6,895 nt of DNA from Klebsiella pneumoniae (GCA_945878745.1 CAMDVY010000164.1:1-6895); one strand, 5' to 3'. Shown: positions 1-6,503, counted from the first letter of the stretch. The notes: a model not told the origin generated them from the letters alone. A program made the numbers and translations.

Positions 1-1041
1 CAGATCGGCGGTGGCTCGGTCGCCAGCATTTGTGGCCGTTATTTCGCCATGGACCGCGACCAGCGCTGGGATCGTCAGGAGCGAGCCTACAATCTTCTGG
101 TACGTGGAGAAGCCCCCTTCCACGCGGAGACCGCTCGCGCCGGCCTTGAACTTGCCTACGCACGGGCCGAGACCGACGAGTTTGTGCAACCGACCGCCAT
201 CCATGCCGCAGGATCCTTGCCAATACGTATTCGCGATGGCGACGCCGTGTTGTTCATGAATTTTCGCGCCGACCGAGCTCGACAACTCACTCGAGCAATG
301 ATCGATCCCGCATTCACCGGGTTTACGCGTCGCAGCACTGTCAAACTCTGTGACTTCGTCATGTTGACGCGTTACGCAGACGATATCGATGCATCCTGTG
401 CATTCGACACCCCACAGCTTCGCAACACGCTGGGTGAGTACATCGCCCATCTGCATAAGCGACAATTGCGAGTCGCCGAAACTGAGAAATACGCGCACGT
501 GACTTTCTTTTTTTCAGGCGGCCGAGAAGAGCCATTCACTGGCGAAGACCGAATCCTGGTGCCATCTCCGAAAGTTGCTACCTATGACCTGCAACCAGAA
601 ATGAGTGCAGCTGCCGTTACCGACGCACTGGTCAACGCGATCAAGGACCAGCAACACGACGTGATCATCTGCAACTATGCCAACGGCGATATGGTCGGTC
701 ATACCGGAATAATGTCCGCTGCCGTGCTTGCCGTTGAAACACTGGACGCCTGTCTTGGACGACTGATGCAGGCGACGGAACAGGTGGGTGGGCAAATGCT
801 GATCACCGCTGACCACGGAAATTGCGAACAGATGATGGATCACGTGACAGGGCAACCCCACACTGCGCACACCTGTGAGCCGGTTCCTTTGATCTACTTC
901 GGTCCCGAGTCTGTGACGATGACACAAGGCGGCTCCCTGCAGGACGTGGCTCCGACATTGCTCAATCTGATGGGTATTGATGCACCCGCAGAAATGACCG
1001 GGCGATCGCTGGTCAAGTTTCGCGCTCAGCGTAGCGCCTGA
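1..1041 (+). CDS. gpmI: 2,3-bisphosphoglycerate-independent phosphoglycerate mutase, 5'-truncated by window
   Basis: Cytosolic glycolytic enzyme that interconverts 3- and 2-phosphoglycerate using two manganese ions. The frame is open from base 1, so the start lies outside the window. 346 residues are present; the family is about 510 long, so roughly 165 N-terminal residues are missing, including the catalytic serine region. Visible family motifs, in window residue numbers, are GRYFAMDRDQRWDR (12-25), FRADR (88-92), EKYAHVTFFFSGG (162-174), NYANGDMVGHTG (225-236, with metal ligands D230 and H234), TADHGN (269-274, D271 and H272) and HTAHT (287-291, contributing another metal-binding histidine). 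These belong to the alkaline-phosphatase-superfamily half of the protein. Everything seen looks intact. The next gene starts 5 nt after the TGA, with no clear ribosome binding site between them, which suggests translational coupling. The ATG at 49 is an internal methionine, not the start. Confidence 0.97.
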   Translation, partial: QIGGGSVASICGRYFAMDRDQRWDRQERAYNLLVRGEAPFHAETARAGLELAYARAETDEFVQPTAIHAAGSLPIRIRDGDAVLFMNFRADRARQLTRAMIDPAFTGFTRRSTVKLCDFVMLTRYADDIDASCAFDTPQLRNTLGEYIAHLHKRQLRVAETEKYAHVTFFFSGGREEPFTGEDRILVPSPKVATYDLQPEMSAAAVTDALVNAIKDQQHDVIICNYANGDMVGHTGIMSAAVLAVETLDACLGRLMQATEQVGGQMLITADHGNCEQMMDHVTGQPHTAHTCEPVPLIYFGPESVTMTQGGSLQDVAPTLLNLMGIDAPAEMTGRSLVKFRAQRSA

Positions 1042-1046
1042 CGACG

Positions 1047-2216
1047 ATGCCGGATCGCCTGTCTTTCGGAGCAAGTGTTCGTCCTTTGTTCACCGGATTG
1101 ATTCTGGTGTTCGGCTCGCTGAGTACAGCCGCCGCACTGGCAGCTCCAGCCAATGATCAGGAGCAAGCCAACCAGGCGCTCAAAGTCATCGTCAACGAAC
1201 TCAACCAGCTCGACCGCTGGTTGAATGATGCCGAGCGTAAACAAGCCAGCCTGCAGAAAGAGCTTGCCGGTCATGACCAGAGAGTGGCAGAAGTCTCTCG
1301 AGCACTCGCTTCCACCGACAAGAGTCTCCGCGATGGAGAGCAGGAAGTGGCAAGGCTCCAGTCCGAACGCGTCAAACTGGAACAGCAAAAAGATGCGCAA
1401 GCGAGCCGAATATCACGACATATCAATGCAGCCTATCGGCTGCAACGGCAGGACGTCGTCAGGGCTATGCTTAACGACGAGGCGCCTGCAGACATGGACC
1501 GTATGCTGCGCTACCACCGTTACTTCAGCGACGCTCGCATGGAATCGGTTCGCGCGTTTCAAACCACACTGCACGCAATCACTGAAAACGAGGAAAGACT
1601 AAGCGTGGAGCGAAGCTCGCTGGAAAAAAATCGAGAGGAATTACTCGGCAAGCAGACCGACCTCGATTCACGCCGTGGGGAACGCACAGGACTGATTCGA
1701 GAACTCGCACAAGACGTTGCAGATAAGAGTGCCAGACAGAAACAGCTCATCGCAGACCGCCAAAGACTGGAGCGTCTGCTCGCAGAACTGGCTCGGCGAT
1801 CAACAGAACGGACCAACACGGATTTTCGTGGTCGACGTGGAAGCCTGCCTTTGCCCGTGTCCGGGAATCCCGTGTTCAAGTATGGCGCACCACGCGCCGA
1901 TGGACGATTGCGATGGGAGGGTATGGTCTATCGCGCCGGCAAGGGCGCACCAGTTCATGCAGTCCATCGAGGCACCGTCGTGTTCGCAAACTGGTTACGC
2001 GGTTTCGGAATGCTCGCAATTATCGACCACGGCAATGGATTTCTGACCCTGTACGGCTACGTGGATGGGCTCAACAAGAACGAAGGTGATGCCGTAGAAA
2101 GCGGAGAAGTCATTGCGTACGCCGGCCAGAGCGGTGGACAGCCGTTTGACGGCGTCTATTTCGAAATCCGTCACAAGGGAATTGCGATCGACCCACGCCC
2201 CTGGCTGCGCAAGTAG
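1047..2216 (+). CDS. envC: EnvC-like murein hydrolase activator (coiled coil plus degenerate LytM/M23 domain)
   Basis: Predicted periplasmic protein of 389 residues. EnvC-type proteins switch on cell-wall amidases at the division septum. Residues 1-33 look like a signal peptide: hydrophobic stretch FTGLILVFG, then STAAALAAP with cleavage near residue 32-33. Residues about 36-250 are rich in E, K, R, Q and L and read as long coiled coils. Residues about 266-389 are a LytM/peptidase M23 fold. The zinc-site positions are changed as in E. coli EnvC: WEGM (290-293) where the active motif begins with His, LYGY (335-338) and YFEIR (371-375) where active enzymes carry His. An activator without its own hydrolase activity is therefore more likely than an active endopeptidase. 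The ATG at 1047 has no clear Shine-Dalgarno sequence but sits 5 nt after gpmI, consistent with coupling. Its stop shares one base with the GTG of the next gene. The symbol rests on domain layout and synteny. Confidence 0.9.
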   Translation: MPDRLSFGASVRPLFTGLILVFGSLSTAAALAAPANDQEQANQALKVIVNELNQLDRWLNDAERKQASLQKELAGHDQRVAEVSRALASTDKSLRDGEQEVARLQSERVKLEQQKDAQASRISRHINAAYRLQRQDVVRAMLNDEAPADMDRMLRYHRYFSDARMESVRAFQTTLHAITENEERLSVERSSLEKNREELLGKQTDLDSRRGERTGLIRELAQDVADKSARQKQLIADRQRLERLLAELARRSTERTNTDFRGRRGSLPLPVSGNPVFKYGAPRADGRLRWEGMVYRAGKGAPVHAVHRGTVVFANWLRGFGMLAIIDHGNGFLTLYGYVDGLNKNEGDAVESGEVIAYAGQSGGQPFDGVYFEIRHKGIAIDPRPWLRK

Positions 2217-3355
2217 TGCATCGGCCAGCCGTATTGATGGTAACAACCCTGTGCATGGCAACAGGCATGTTCCTTGGTGTGATGCTCCACCAGACGCACC
2301 CTCTATCGCCTCGAAACGAGCAAGAAATCCTGTTGGATCAGACGATCAAATACGTGACGACGCATTACGTGGACGAAGTGACGCAGCAGCATCTTGTTGA
2401 TGGTGCGTTGACTGGTTTGTTTGAAAGCCTGGATCTTCACTCACGATTTCTGGGCGTGGATGCGATGCGGGAAATCGAGTCCGAGGCCCGGGGGCACTAC
2501 GGTGGCGTGGGTCTGGAGGTTTCTCTGGTCGACCAGTATTTCACGGTCATTCGTACACTACCCCGGACACCAGCCGAGAGCGCTGGAGTCGAGCCCGGTG
2601 ATCGACTCACTGCCGTCGATGCCGAGTCGTTACGCGGCAAGCGAATCGGCGATGTCATCCAGATGCTCAGAGGTGCTCCGGAAACTGATGTTGTCCTTGA
2701 AGTAAAGCGCGGCGTACAGCGACGCTCACTGCGAATTCGCAGACAACGCATCGACACGATTTCGGTAGAAGGCGAGAAGGTCGAACAGAGCATTGGCGTC
2801 ATCCGCATATCCCTGTTCACTGACAAGACGGCCGACGAAGTCAAGAACACGCTGGTGACACTGGATGGCGGTTCAGAACCTCTCAAGGGATTGATACTGG
2901 ATCTGCGGAACAACCCTGGCGGATTGTTGACTTCCGCAGTTGAAGTCGCTGATCTGTTCCTCTCCGACGGATTGATCGTACGAACCCAGGGTCGCTCGCC
3001 AGAAAGTAATTCCCGATATGAAGCGACTGTCGGGGATGTAGTCCGAGACCTTCCGATTGCCATTCTCACTGATGGCGCAACGGCATCAGCAGCTGAAGTC
3101 GTCACGGGAGCATTGCAGGACGCAAGGCGCGCCGTCGTTATCGGCTCGACGACCTATGGCAAAGGATCGGTTCAGACGTTGTTTGGTGTCGAAGGGAAGA
3201 GAGGCATCAAGTTGACCACGGCCCGCTACTACACCCCGAGTGGCAAGGTGATCGACGGCAAGGGTATCGAACCCGATGTCGACTGGACGGGCGAATACGC
3301 GTCCCTCCCTGCATTCGCCGCCAGAACCTTGCAAGAAGCGGCCACCTCGAATTGA
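2216..3355 (+). CDS. ctpA: Carboxyl-terminal processing protease, S41 family (CtpA-like)
   Basis: Serine protease of the S41/tail-specific family, with a PDZ domain, expected in the periplasm. In gammaproteobacteria such enzymes degrade envelope proteins, including peptidoglycan hydrolases. Residues 8-24 are hydrophobic and serve as an uncleaved anchor or signal peptide. The PDZ domain spans about 97-170 (GGVGLEV, GVEPGDRLTAVD). The S41 core includes LILDLRNNPGG (226-236), DGATASAAE (286-294) with the likely nucleophile S291, and TYGKGSVQ (313-320) with the Lys/Gln pair K316 and Q320; LTTARYYTPSGK (333-344) follows. The catalytic set looks complete. At 379 residues it is somewhat short for the gammaproteobacterial group because little follows the S41 core. 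The GTG start shares a base with the envC stop (TAGTG), favouring coupled translation. An ATG at 2237 would cut into the N-terminal hydrophobic segment and has no better ribosome binding site. Confidence 0.94.
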   Translation: MHRPAVLMVTTLCMATGMFLGVMLHQTHPLSPRNEQEILLDQTIKYVTTHYVDEVTQQHLVDGALTGLFESLDLHSRFLGVDAMREIESEARGHYGGVGLEVSLVDQYFTVIRTLPRTPAESAGVEPGDRLTAVDAESLRGKRIGDVIQMLRGAPETDVVLEVKRGVQRRSLRIRRQRIDTISVEGEKVEQSIGVIRISLFTDKTADEVKNTLVTLDGGSEPLKGLILDLRNNPGGLLTSAVEVADLFLSDGLIVRTQGRSPESNSRYEATVGDVVRDLPIAILTDGATASAAEVVTGALQDARRAVVIGSTTYGKGSVQTLFGVEGKRGIKLTTARYYTPSGKVIDGKGIEPDVDWTGEYASLPAFAARTLQEAATSN

Positions 3356-3400
3356 CCATGTGCGGTCCATGACCATTCATCAATAACCCAACTTTCTCCT

Positions 3401-3715
3401 ATGACAGACCAATACACACGAACCATTCTCGCTACCGAAATTGCGGAAAACAGCAGCCGATGCATGGATGTCAACGGTACAAACATCTTGTTATGCCGTT
3501 CGGGTGGCGAGTACTTTGCAGTTCGCAACCTCTGCACACATGCCGACTCGCCGCTGGACGGCGGGCGCATTCGCAATCGGATGGTTTCATGTCCATTGCA
3601 TGGCATGCGGTATGAACTGGCAACCGGCAAACCGTTTGGTCAGCTGACTCGCATTCCGCTGCGCACATTTCCGATTCGCATTGTGGACGGCTACCTGGAG
3701 GTGGCGGTCAGCTGA
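3401..3715 (+). CDS. Rieske [2Fe-2S] ferredoxin-like protein
   Basis: Small soluble protein of 104 residues made almost entirely of one Rieske domain, with no signal peptide or membrane segment. The cluster ligands are visible: CTH (C45, H47) and CPLH (C64, H67), in the pattern C-x-H-x16-C-x2-H. That spacing is typical of ferredoxin components of ring-hydroxylating dioxygenases and of NirD-like small Rieske proteins. The family transfers single electrons to an oxygenase or reductase. No oxygenase or reductase subunit is encoded in the window, so the partner is unknown. The gene follows ctpA after 45 nt and precedes the VOC gene by 41 nt on the same strand, so the two may be cotranscribed. No convincing Shine-Dalgarno sequence precedes the ATG; the upstream bases are pyrimidine-rich (CTTTCTCCT). 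The Rieske assignment is firm; its physiological role is not known. Confidence 0.9.
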   Translation: MTDQYTRTILATEIAENSSRCMDVNGTNILLCRSGGEYFAVRNLCTHADSPLDGGRIRNRMVSCPLHGMRYELATGKPFGQLTRIPLRTFPIRIVDGYLEVAVS

Positions 3716-3745
3716 TACGCTCTCTACCTTGGGACCATTCAACGT

Positions 3746-3751
3746 CGGAGG
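3746..3751 (+). promoter_or_regulatory. Ribosome binding site deciding the VOC gene start
   Basis: CGGAGG is a strong Shine-Dalgarno match. Two ATG codons follow in tandem at 3754 and 3757. The first is only 2 nt from the site, while the second is 5 nt away, a workable distance. This favours the ATG at 3757. Confidence 0.6.
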
Positions 3752-3756
3752 CAATG

Positions 3757-4239
3757 ATGATCAGGGGCGTCCACCACGTAGCCATATCTACCCCAAACCT
3801 CGAGCGGATCGTCGCGTTTTATCGAGACATCGTTGGTGCAGAAGTCGTCTATGAAGGCGGTTGGCAACGCGGGTCAGACGTGATCGACGGTATCGTTGGA
3901 CTGAAGAACTCGGAAGCCAAACAAGCGATGCTGAAACTCGGGAATGCCTATCTCGAGTTCTTCGAATACGTTTCTCCTGCCGGCGATCCGAAGAACCCGA
4001 AGTATGGGGTCAACGATCACGGCTATACCCATTTTGCCCTGGACGTGCAGGACATCGACGCGGAATACGAACGGCTGTCTCGAGGCGGCATGACCTTCAA
4101 TTGTCCACCACCAAACTTCCCCGGCAGCCCGATACGAGCAACCTACGGACGAGATCCGGACGGTAATGTCATCGAAATTCAGGAAATCCGCGATCCCGCG
4201 CATGGCTTCGCACTGGAGAGAACCAAAACTCGCCTCTGA
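3757..4239 (+). CDS. VOC family (glyoxalase/bleomycin-resistance fold) metalloprotein
   Basis: Cytosolic protein of 160 residues, or 161 if the ATG at 3754 is used. It has the two-module vicinal-oxygen-chelate fold: HHVAI near the N-terminus, YLEFFEY mid-protein, THFALDV opening the second module, and DPDGNVIEIQE near the end. Counting from 3757, the four expected metal-ligand positions are H7, E67, H92 and E140, so a His-Glu-His-Glu divalent metal site appears complete. VOC members include glyoxalase I, methylmalonyl-CoA epimerase, extradiol dioxygenases and antibiotic-resistance proteins; the sequence alone does not choose between them. The Rieske gene 41 nt upstream hints at a shared oxidative or catabolic role, but this is inference. 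The start at 3757 is preferred because of its ribosome binding site. The C-terminal tail (ALERTKTRL) is charged and unremarkable. Confidence 0.88.
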   Translation: MIRGVHHVAISTPNLERIVAFYRDIVGAEVVYEGGWQRGSDVIDGIVGLKNSEAKQAMLKLGNAYLEFFEYVSPAGDPKNPKYGVNDHGYTHFALDVQDIDAEYERLSRGGMTFNCPPPNFPGSPIRATYGRDPDGNVIEIQEIRDPAHGFALERTKTRL

Positions 4240-4240
4240 G

Positions 4241-4271
4241 CGTCATCTGACGGCTGGTGTTCAACCCAGCC
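4241..4271 (+). other. Two adjacent inverted repeats after the VOC gene
   Basis: CGTCATCTGACG (4241-4252) is a 5-bp inverted repeat around a 2-nt centre. It shares its last base with a second hairpin, GGCTGG (4252-4257) pairing with CCAGCC (4266-4271) across an 8-nt loop. No T-run follows on the + strand, so this is not a standard intrinsic terminator. It could be an RNA structure at the transcript end or a protein site. Function unknown. Confidence 0.3.
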
Positions 4272-4312
4272 CTCACTTATGCTCCCTGCGGTCTGCCACT
4301 CGATTGGCTCAC

Positions 4313-4351
4313 ACAAAATAAAAATTACTGTCCGGCCACGATGTCGGACAG
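4313..4351 (-). terminator. Possible intrinsic terminator reading on the - strand
   Basis: CTGTCCG (4328-4334) and CGGACAG (4345-4351) form a perfect 7-bp stem with a 10-nt loop. Read on the - strand, the stem is followed by TAATTTTTATTTT, which resembles an intrinsic terminator. The nearest - strand gene, hisA, ends more than 700 bp upstream, so such a transcript would run antisense through all of yibQ. On the + strand the hairpin has no T-tract and might instead be a leader structure or operator for yibQ. Confidence 0.3.
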
Positions 4352-4363
4352 GACAGCAGGACT

Positions 4364-4369
4364 GGGGGA
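4364..4369 (+). promoter_or_regulatory. Ribosome binding site for a CTG start of yibQ
   Basis: GGGGGA can pair with the anti-Shine-Dalgarno sequence over six bases with one G-U wobble. It lies 6 nt before the CTG at 4376. Neither the TTG at 4427 nor the ATG at 4442 has a comparable site upstream. Confidence 0.5.
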
Positions 4370-4375
4370 AGTATC

Positions 4376-5170
4376 CTGTTCACCACGGCCATCAGGCGCA
4401 CCTTTGCGTTTGCCTGTTTTTCGTTCTTGCCAATTTCAGCCATGTCAGCCGAGCTGGCGATTGTCATCGATGATCTCGGTTATCACGCTGATCGCGCGGA
4501 GCGCATCCTGCATCTGCCCGGTCCACTGACACTCGCCGTATTGCCCAATACACCAGGAGCCATCCAGATTGCCCAGCGAGCACCCGGATTTGGCAAAGAA
4601 GTCATCCTCCATCAACCGATGGAAGCCACACCGTCCCGGTGGGCGTTGAGAGAGCCTGGAACGCTTATGGCATCCATGAGCGCACAGGAATTTGATCGTA
4701 CCTTCGAAGCGGCTCTTGATCGGTTGCCAAACCTGGCTGGAGTCAGCAATCACACCGGCAGCCTGCTGACCAGTTCTCCCGCAGCCATGCAGCGATTGAT
4801 GGCCATCGTTAAAAAGAGAAATCTCTACTTCCTGGACAGCCGTACCACCGTCACCACGGTCGCGCTGGAAGTGGCCGAAGCCAATCTGGTCCCCGCAACG
4901 CACCGTGATGTCTTCCTCGACAACGTCATTTCTCTAGAGGCTATCCACAGCGCGTTCAAGGATGCGATTGCCAAGGCTCGCAAGAATGGGAAAGCCATCG
5001 TGATCGGTCATCCTCACGAAGCGACGATTCGTTACCTGGAGCATGTGCTCTACGCACTGCCGGCCGACATCACCCTTGTTTCAGCGGGTTCTCTCGCGTA
5101 TTCCAGCTATCCAGCAACTGCTGTCCCGCAGCAAGTTGCAATGTCCCAGCATAGAGCGCTCGGCCAGTAA
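4376..5170 (+). CDS. yibQ: Divergent polysaccharide deacetylase, YibQ family (CTG start proposed)
   Basis: Predicted periplasmic protein of the divergent polysaccharide deacetylase family, whose substrate is not established. Counting from the TTG at 4427, visible motifs are IVIDDLG (12-18), ILHQPME (60-66), SNHTGS (107-112), FLDSRTT (135-141), VFLDN (162-166) and IVIGHPH (191-197); the Asp and His residues typical of the fold are present. The conventional starts (TTG 4427, ATG 4442) give a protein without a signal peptide, although the family is exported. The frame is open upstream to 4322, and from the CTG at 4376 it reads FTTAIRRTFAFACFSF followed by LPISAMSA: a charged n-region, a hydrophobic core and a plausible signal peptidase site before ELAIVIDD. 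This gives 264 residues. The last 20 or so residues lie in DNA shared with hisA on the opposite strand and look unlike the family core. Identity is confident; the start is an inference from the signal peptide and the ribosome binding site. Confidence 0.88.
   Translation: MFTTAIRRTFAFACFSFLPISAMSAELAIVIDDLGYHADRAERILHLPGPLTLAVLPNTPGAIQIAQRAPGFGKEVILHQPMEATPSRWALREPGTLMASMSAQEFDRTFEAALDRLPNLAGVSNHTGSLLTSSPAAMQRLMAIVKKRNLYFLDSRTTVTTVALEVAEANLVPATHRDVFLDNVISLEAIHSAFKDAIAKARKNGKAIVIGHPHEATIRYLEHVLYALPADITLVSAGSLAYSSYPATAVPQQVAMSQHRALGQ
5070..5170. other. 101-bp convergent overlap of yibQ and hisA 3' ends
   Basis: The yibQ stop (5168-5170) lies inside hisA, and the hisA stop (5070-5072) lies inside yibQ. 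The recognisable HisA core ends near 5110 and the YibQ core near 5095-5100, so each protein's terminal tail is encoded opposite the other's gene. Transcripts from the two sides are complementary here. Confidence 0.85.
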
Positions 5171-5843
5171 TCACTCCGGCCAGGCCGCTTCCTGCCGACT
5201 CCGCAGCCGCCCGACACAACCGCTCCAGATCTTCGAGTTGGTGCACACCGCCGGAGGCAATCACCGGCAGGCGTGTGGTGCGAGCCAGCGTCAGGGTTGA
5301 CTCGATGTTGACACCTTCAAGCATTCCGTCCCGATCAATATCGGTGTAGACAATGCCGGCCAGCGGCAAGTGCTCGACAGTACGGGCGAAATCAGTTGCC
5401 TGAACGTCCGTGGTCCGATCCCAACCTGCAGTAGCGAGCCGTCCGGCACGCGCGTCCAGACCGAGCAGAATCTGATCTGGGAACTGCCGGGCCAACTCTT
5501 CAAGAAAGGTGGGCTCTTCAATCGCCCTGGTACCGACGATCAACCGGGCCACCCCGACGGCAAAGTAGGCCTTCGCAATGTCCAGAGAGCGAATGCCTCC
5601 ACCAAGCTGAACCGGCACCCCGGGAATCGCCGCGACCATGCGCCCCACCAACTCCCGATTGCGGGGCTGGCCGGCAAAGGCGCCATCGAGATCGACGATG
5701 TGCAATCGACGTGCGCCCTGGGCCGCCCACGTTCGGGCTGTCGCGACCGGGTCATCCGAGAACACCGTTGCTTCGTCCATGCGTCCCTGCCGCAGGCGGA
5801 CACAATGACCTTCCTTGAGATCGATGGCGGGTATCAGTTCCAT
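5070..5843 (-). CDS. hisA: Phosphoribosylformimino-5-aminoimidazole carboxamide ribotide isomerase
   Basis: Cytosolic TIM-barrel enzyme of histidine synthesis that isomerises ProFAR to PRFAR, the substrate of HisH/HisF. It has 257 residues. The N-terminus MELIPAIDL carries the catalytic acid/base D8; LLGLDAR gives the second catalytic Asp, D130; GW at 140-141 is a HisA hallmark that separates it from HisF. Phosphate-binding loops appear as QLGGGI (79-84), ASGGV (196-200) and VITGRALY (224-231), with TDIDRDGML at 167-175. The family is usually about 245 residues; the final 12 or so form an extra tail encoded opposite the 3' end of yibQ. The gene starts 8 nt after hisB, with only a weak ribosome binding site, so coupled translation is likely. 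Neither hisH (normally between hisB and hisA) nor hisF (normally after hisA) is present. Confidence 0.97.
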   Translation of the reverse strand: MELIPAIDLKEGHCVRLRQGRMDEATVFSDDPVATARTWAAQGARRLHIVDLDGAFAGQPRNRELVGRMVAAIPGVPVQLGGGIRSLDIAKAYFAVGVARLIVGTRAIEEPTFLEELARQFPDQILLGLDARAGRLATAGWDRTTDVQATDFARTVEHLPLAGIVYTDIDRDGMLEGVNIESTLTLARTTRLPVIASGGVHQLEDLERLCRAAAESAGSGLAGVITGRALYAGTLQLAAGQQLLDSWNTRENPLKQG

Positions 5844-5851
5844 GGCTACGC

Positions 5852-6445
5852 CTACAAGGAACCTTTGGTCGACGGGATGACTCCCCCCATTCTCGGATCA
5901 GGCGTGACCGCCATTCTCAAGGCCCGCCCAAAGGCCTTGAACAGCGTCTCTGCCTGATGATGCGCGTTGTCCCCACGGAGATTGTCCAGATGCACTGTCG
6001 CCTGGGCGTGATTAACAAAGCCCTGGAAAAACTCACGCAGCAGGTCGACATCAAAATCGCCGACGCGCGCGCGGGTGTAATTCACGTGATAAAACAGCCC
6101 AGGGCGTCCCGACAAATCAATCACCGCCCTGGAGAGCGCTTCATCCAGCGGAACATAGGCGTGTCCGTACCGATACAGACCAGACTTGTTGCCCGCCGCC
6201 TGCGCAAAGGCCTGGCCGAGAACGATGCCAACGTCTTCCACGGTGTGGTGCGCATCGACCTCCAGGTCTCCCTCTGCTTTGACATCCAGGTCGATTGATC
6301 CGTGGCGAGCGACCTGCGCCAGCATGTGATCGAAAAAAGGCAGGCCGGTCGCGAGTTGATGCACACCCGCACCGTCCAGGTCCAGGCGAAGCGAGATACG
6401 CGTTTCCTGAGTGTTGCGAGTGACATCAGCGGTTCGGTTGGCCAT
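5852..6445 (-). CDS. hisB: Imidazoleglycerol-phosphate dehydratase, monofunctional
   Basis: Cytosolic manganese enzyme that dehydrates imidazole glycerol phosphate to imidazole acetol phosphate in histidine synthesis. It has 197 residues, the usual length for the stand-alone dehydratase; there is no N-terminal histidinol-phosphatase domain as in the bifunctional enterobacterial form. The N-terminus (AEVTRNT-like; here ADVTRNTQET) and FFDHML (37-42) are typical. The two metal-binding repeats are DAHHTVED (64-71; H66, H67, E70) and GDNAHHQAE (158-166; H162, H163, E166). The C-terminal PSTKG phosphate-binding motif is intact. The ATG at 6445 matches the family start although no Shine-Dalgarno sequence is visible on this strand. 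It is the first his gene of a hisB-hisA pair and lies 85 nt downstream of the unrecognised - strand gene, so it may be cotranscribed with that gene or use its own promoter. Confidence 0.97.
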   Translation of the reverse strand: MANRTADVTRNTQETRISLRLDLDGAGVHQLATGLPFFDHMLAQVARHGSIDLDVKAEGDLEVDAHHTVEDVGIVLGQAFAQAAGNKSGLYRYGHAYVPLDEALSRAVIDLSGRPGLFYHVNYTRARVGDFDVDLLREFFQGFVNHAQATVHLDNLRGDNAHHQAETLFKAFGRALRMAVTPDPRMGGVIPSTKGSL

Positions 6446-6474
6446 TGAAGGAGTACTGGAAAAGAAGGCGCGGC

Positions 6475-6480
6475 AGTATA
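6475..6480 (-). promoter_or_regulatory. Possible -10 box upstream of hisB
   Basis: On the - strand this reads TATACT, a 5-of-6 match to the sigma-70 -10 consensus. It lies about 30 nt before the hisB ATG and would give a leader of roughly 20 nt. No good -35 hexamer is seen at 16-18 bp, so support is weak. Confidence 0.25.
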
Positions 6481-6503
6481 CCTGTTCAGAATTGTCGCCA
6501 GCA

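Noticed and set aside
514..1074. 186-codon open frame on the - strand
   Set aside because: It is antisense to conserved gpmI motifs, with a His/Gln/Cys-rich composition and no recognisable fold.
2497..3105. 202-codon open frame on the - strand
   Set aside because: It lies wholly antisense to ctpA, is rich in Ser, Arg and Thr as expected for reverse-complement reading, and shows no domain.
3351..3400. Possible terminator after ctpA (GACC...GGTC with repeated CCATG)
   Set aside because: The stem is only 4 bp and no T-run follows; it is not distinguishable from chance.
4257..4529. Short + strand open frames at 4257-4529 and 4279-4473 across the gap and the yibQ start
   Set aside because: They are Cys/Pro/Arg-rich with no motif and run out of frame through the yibQ signal peptide and first catalytic motif.
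5370..5957. 195-codon open frame on the + strand
   Set aside because: It crosses hisA and into hisB on the opposite strand; both of those have complete family motifs, and this reading has none.
6447..6453. GAAGGAG, a strong ribosome-binding-site match on the + strand next to the hisB start
   Set aside because: It is on the wrong strand for hisB, and no credible + strand gene follows.
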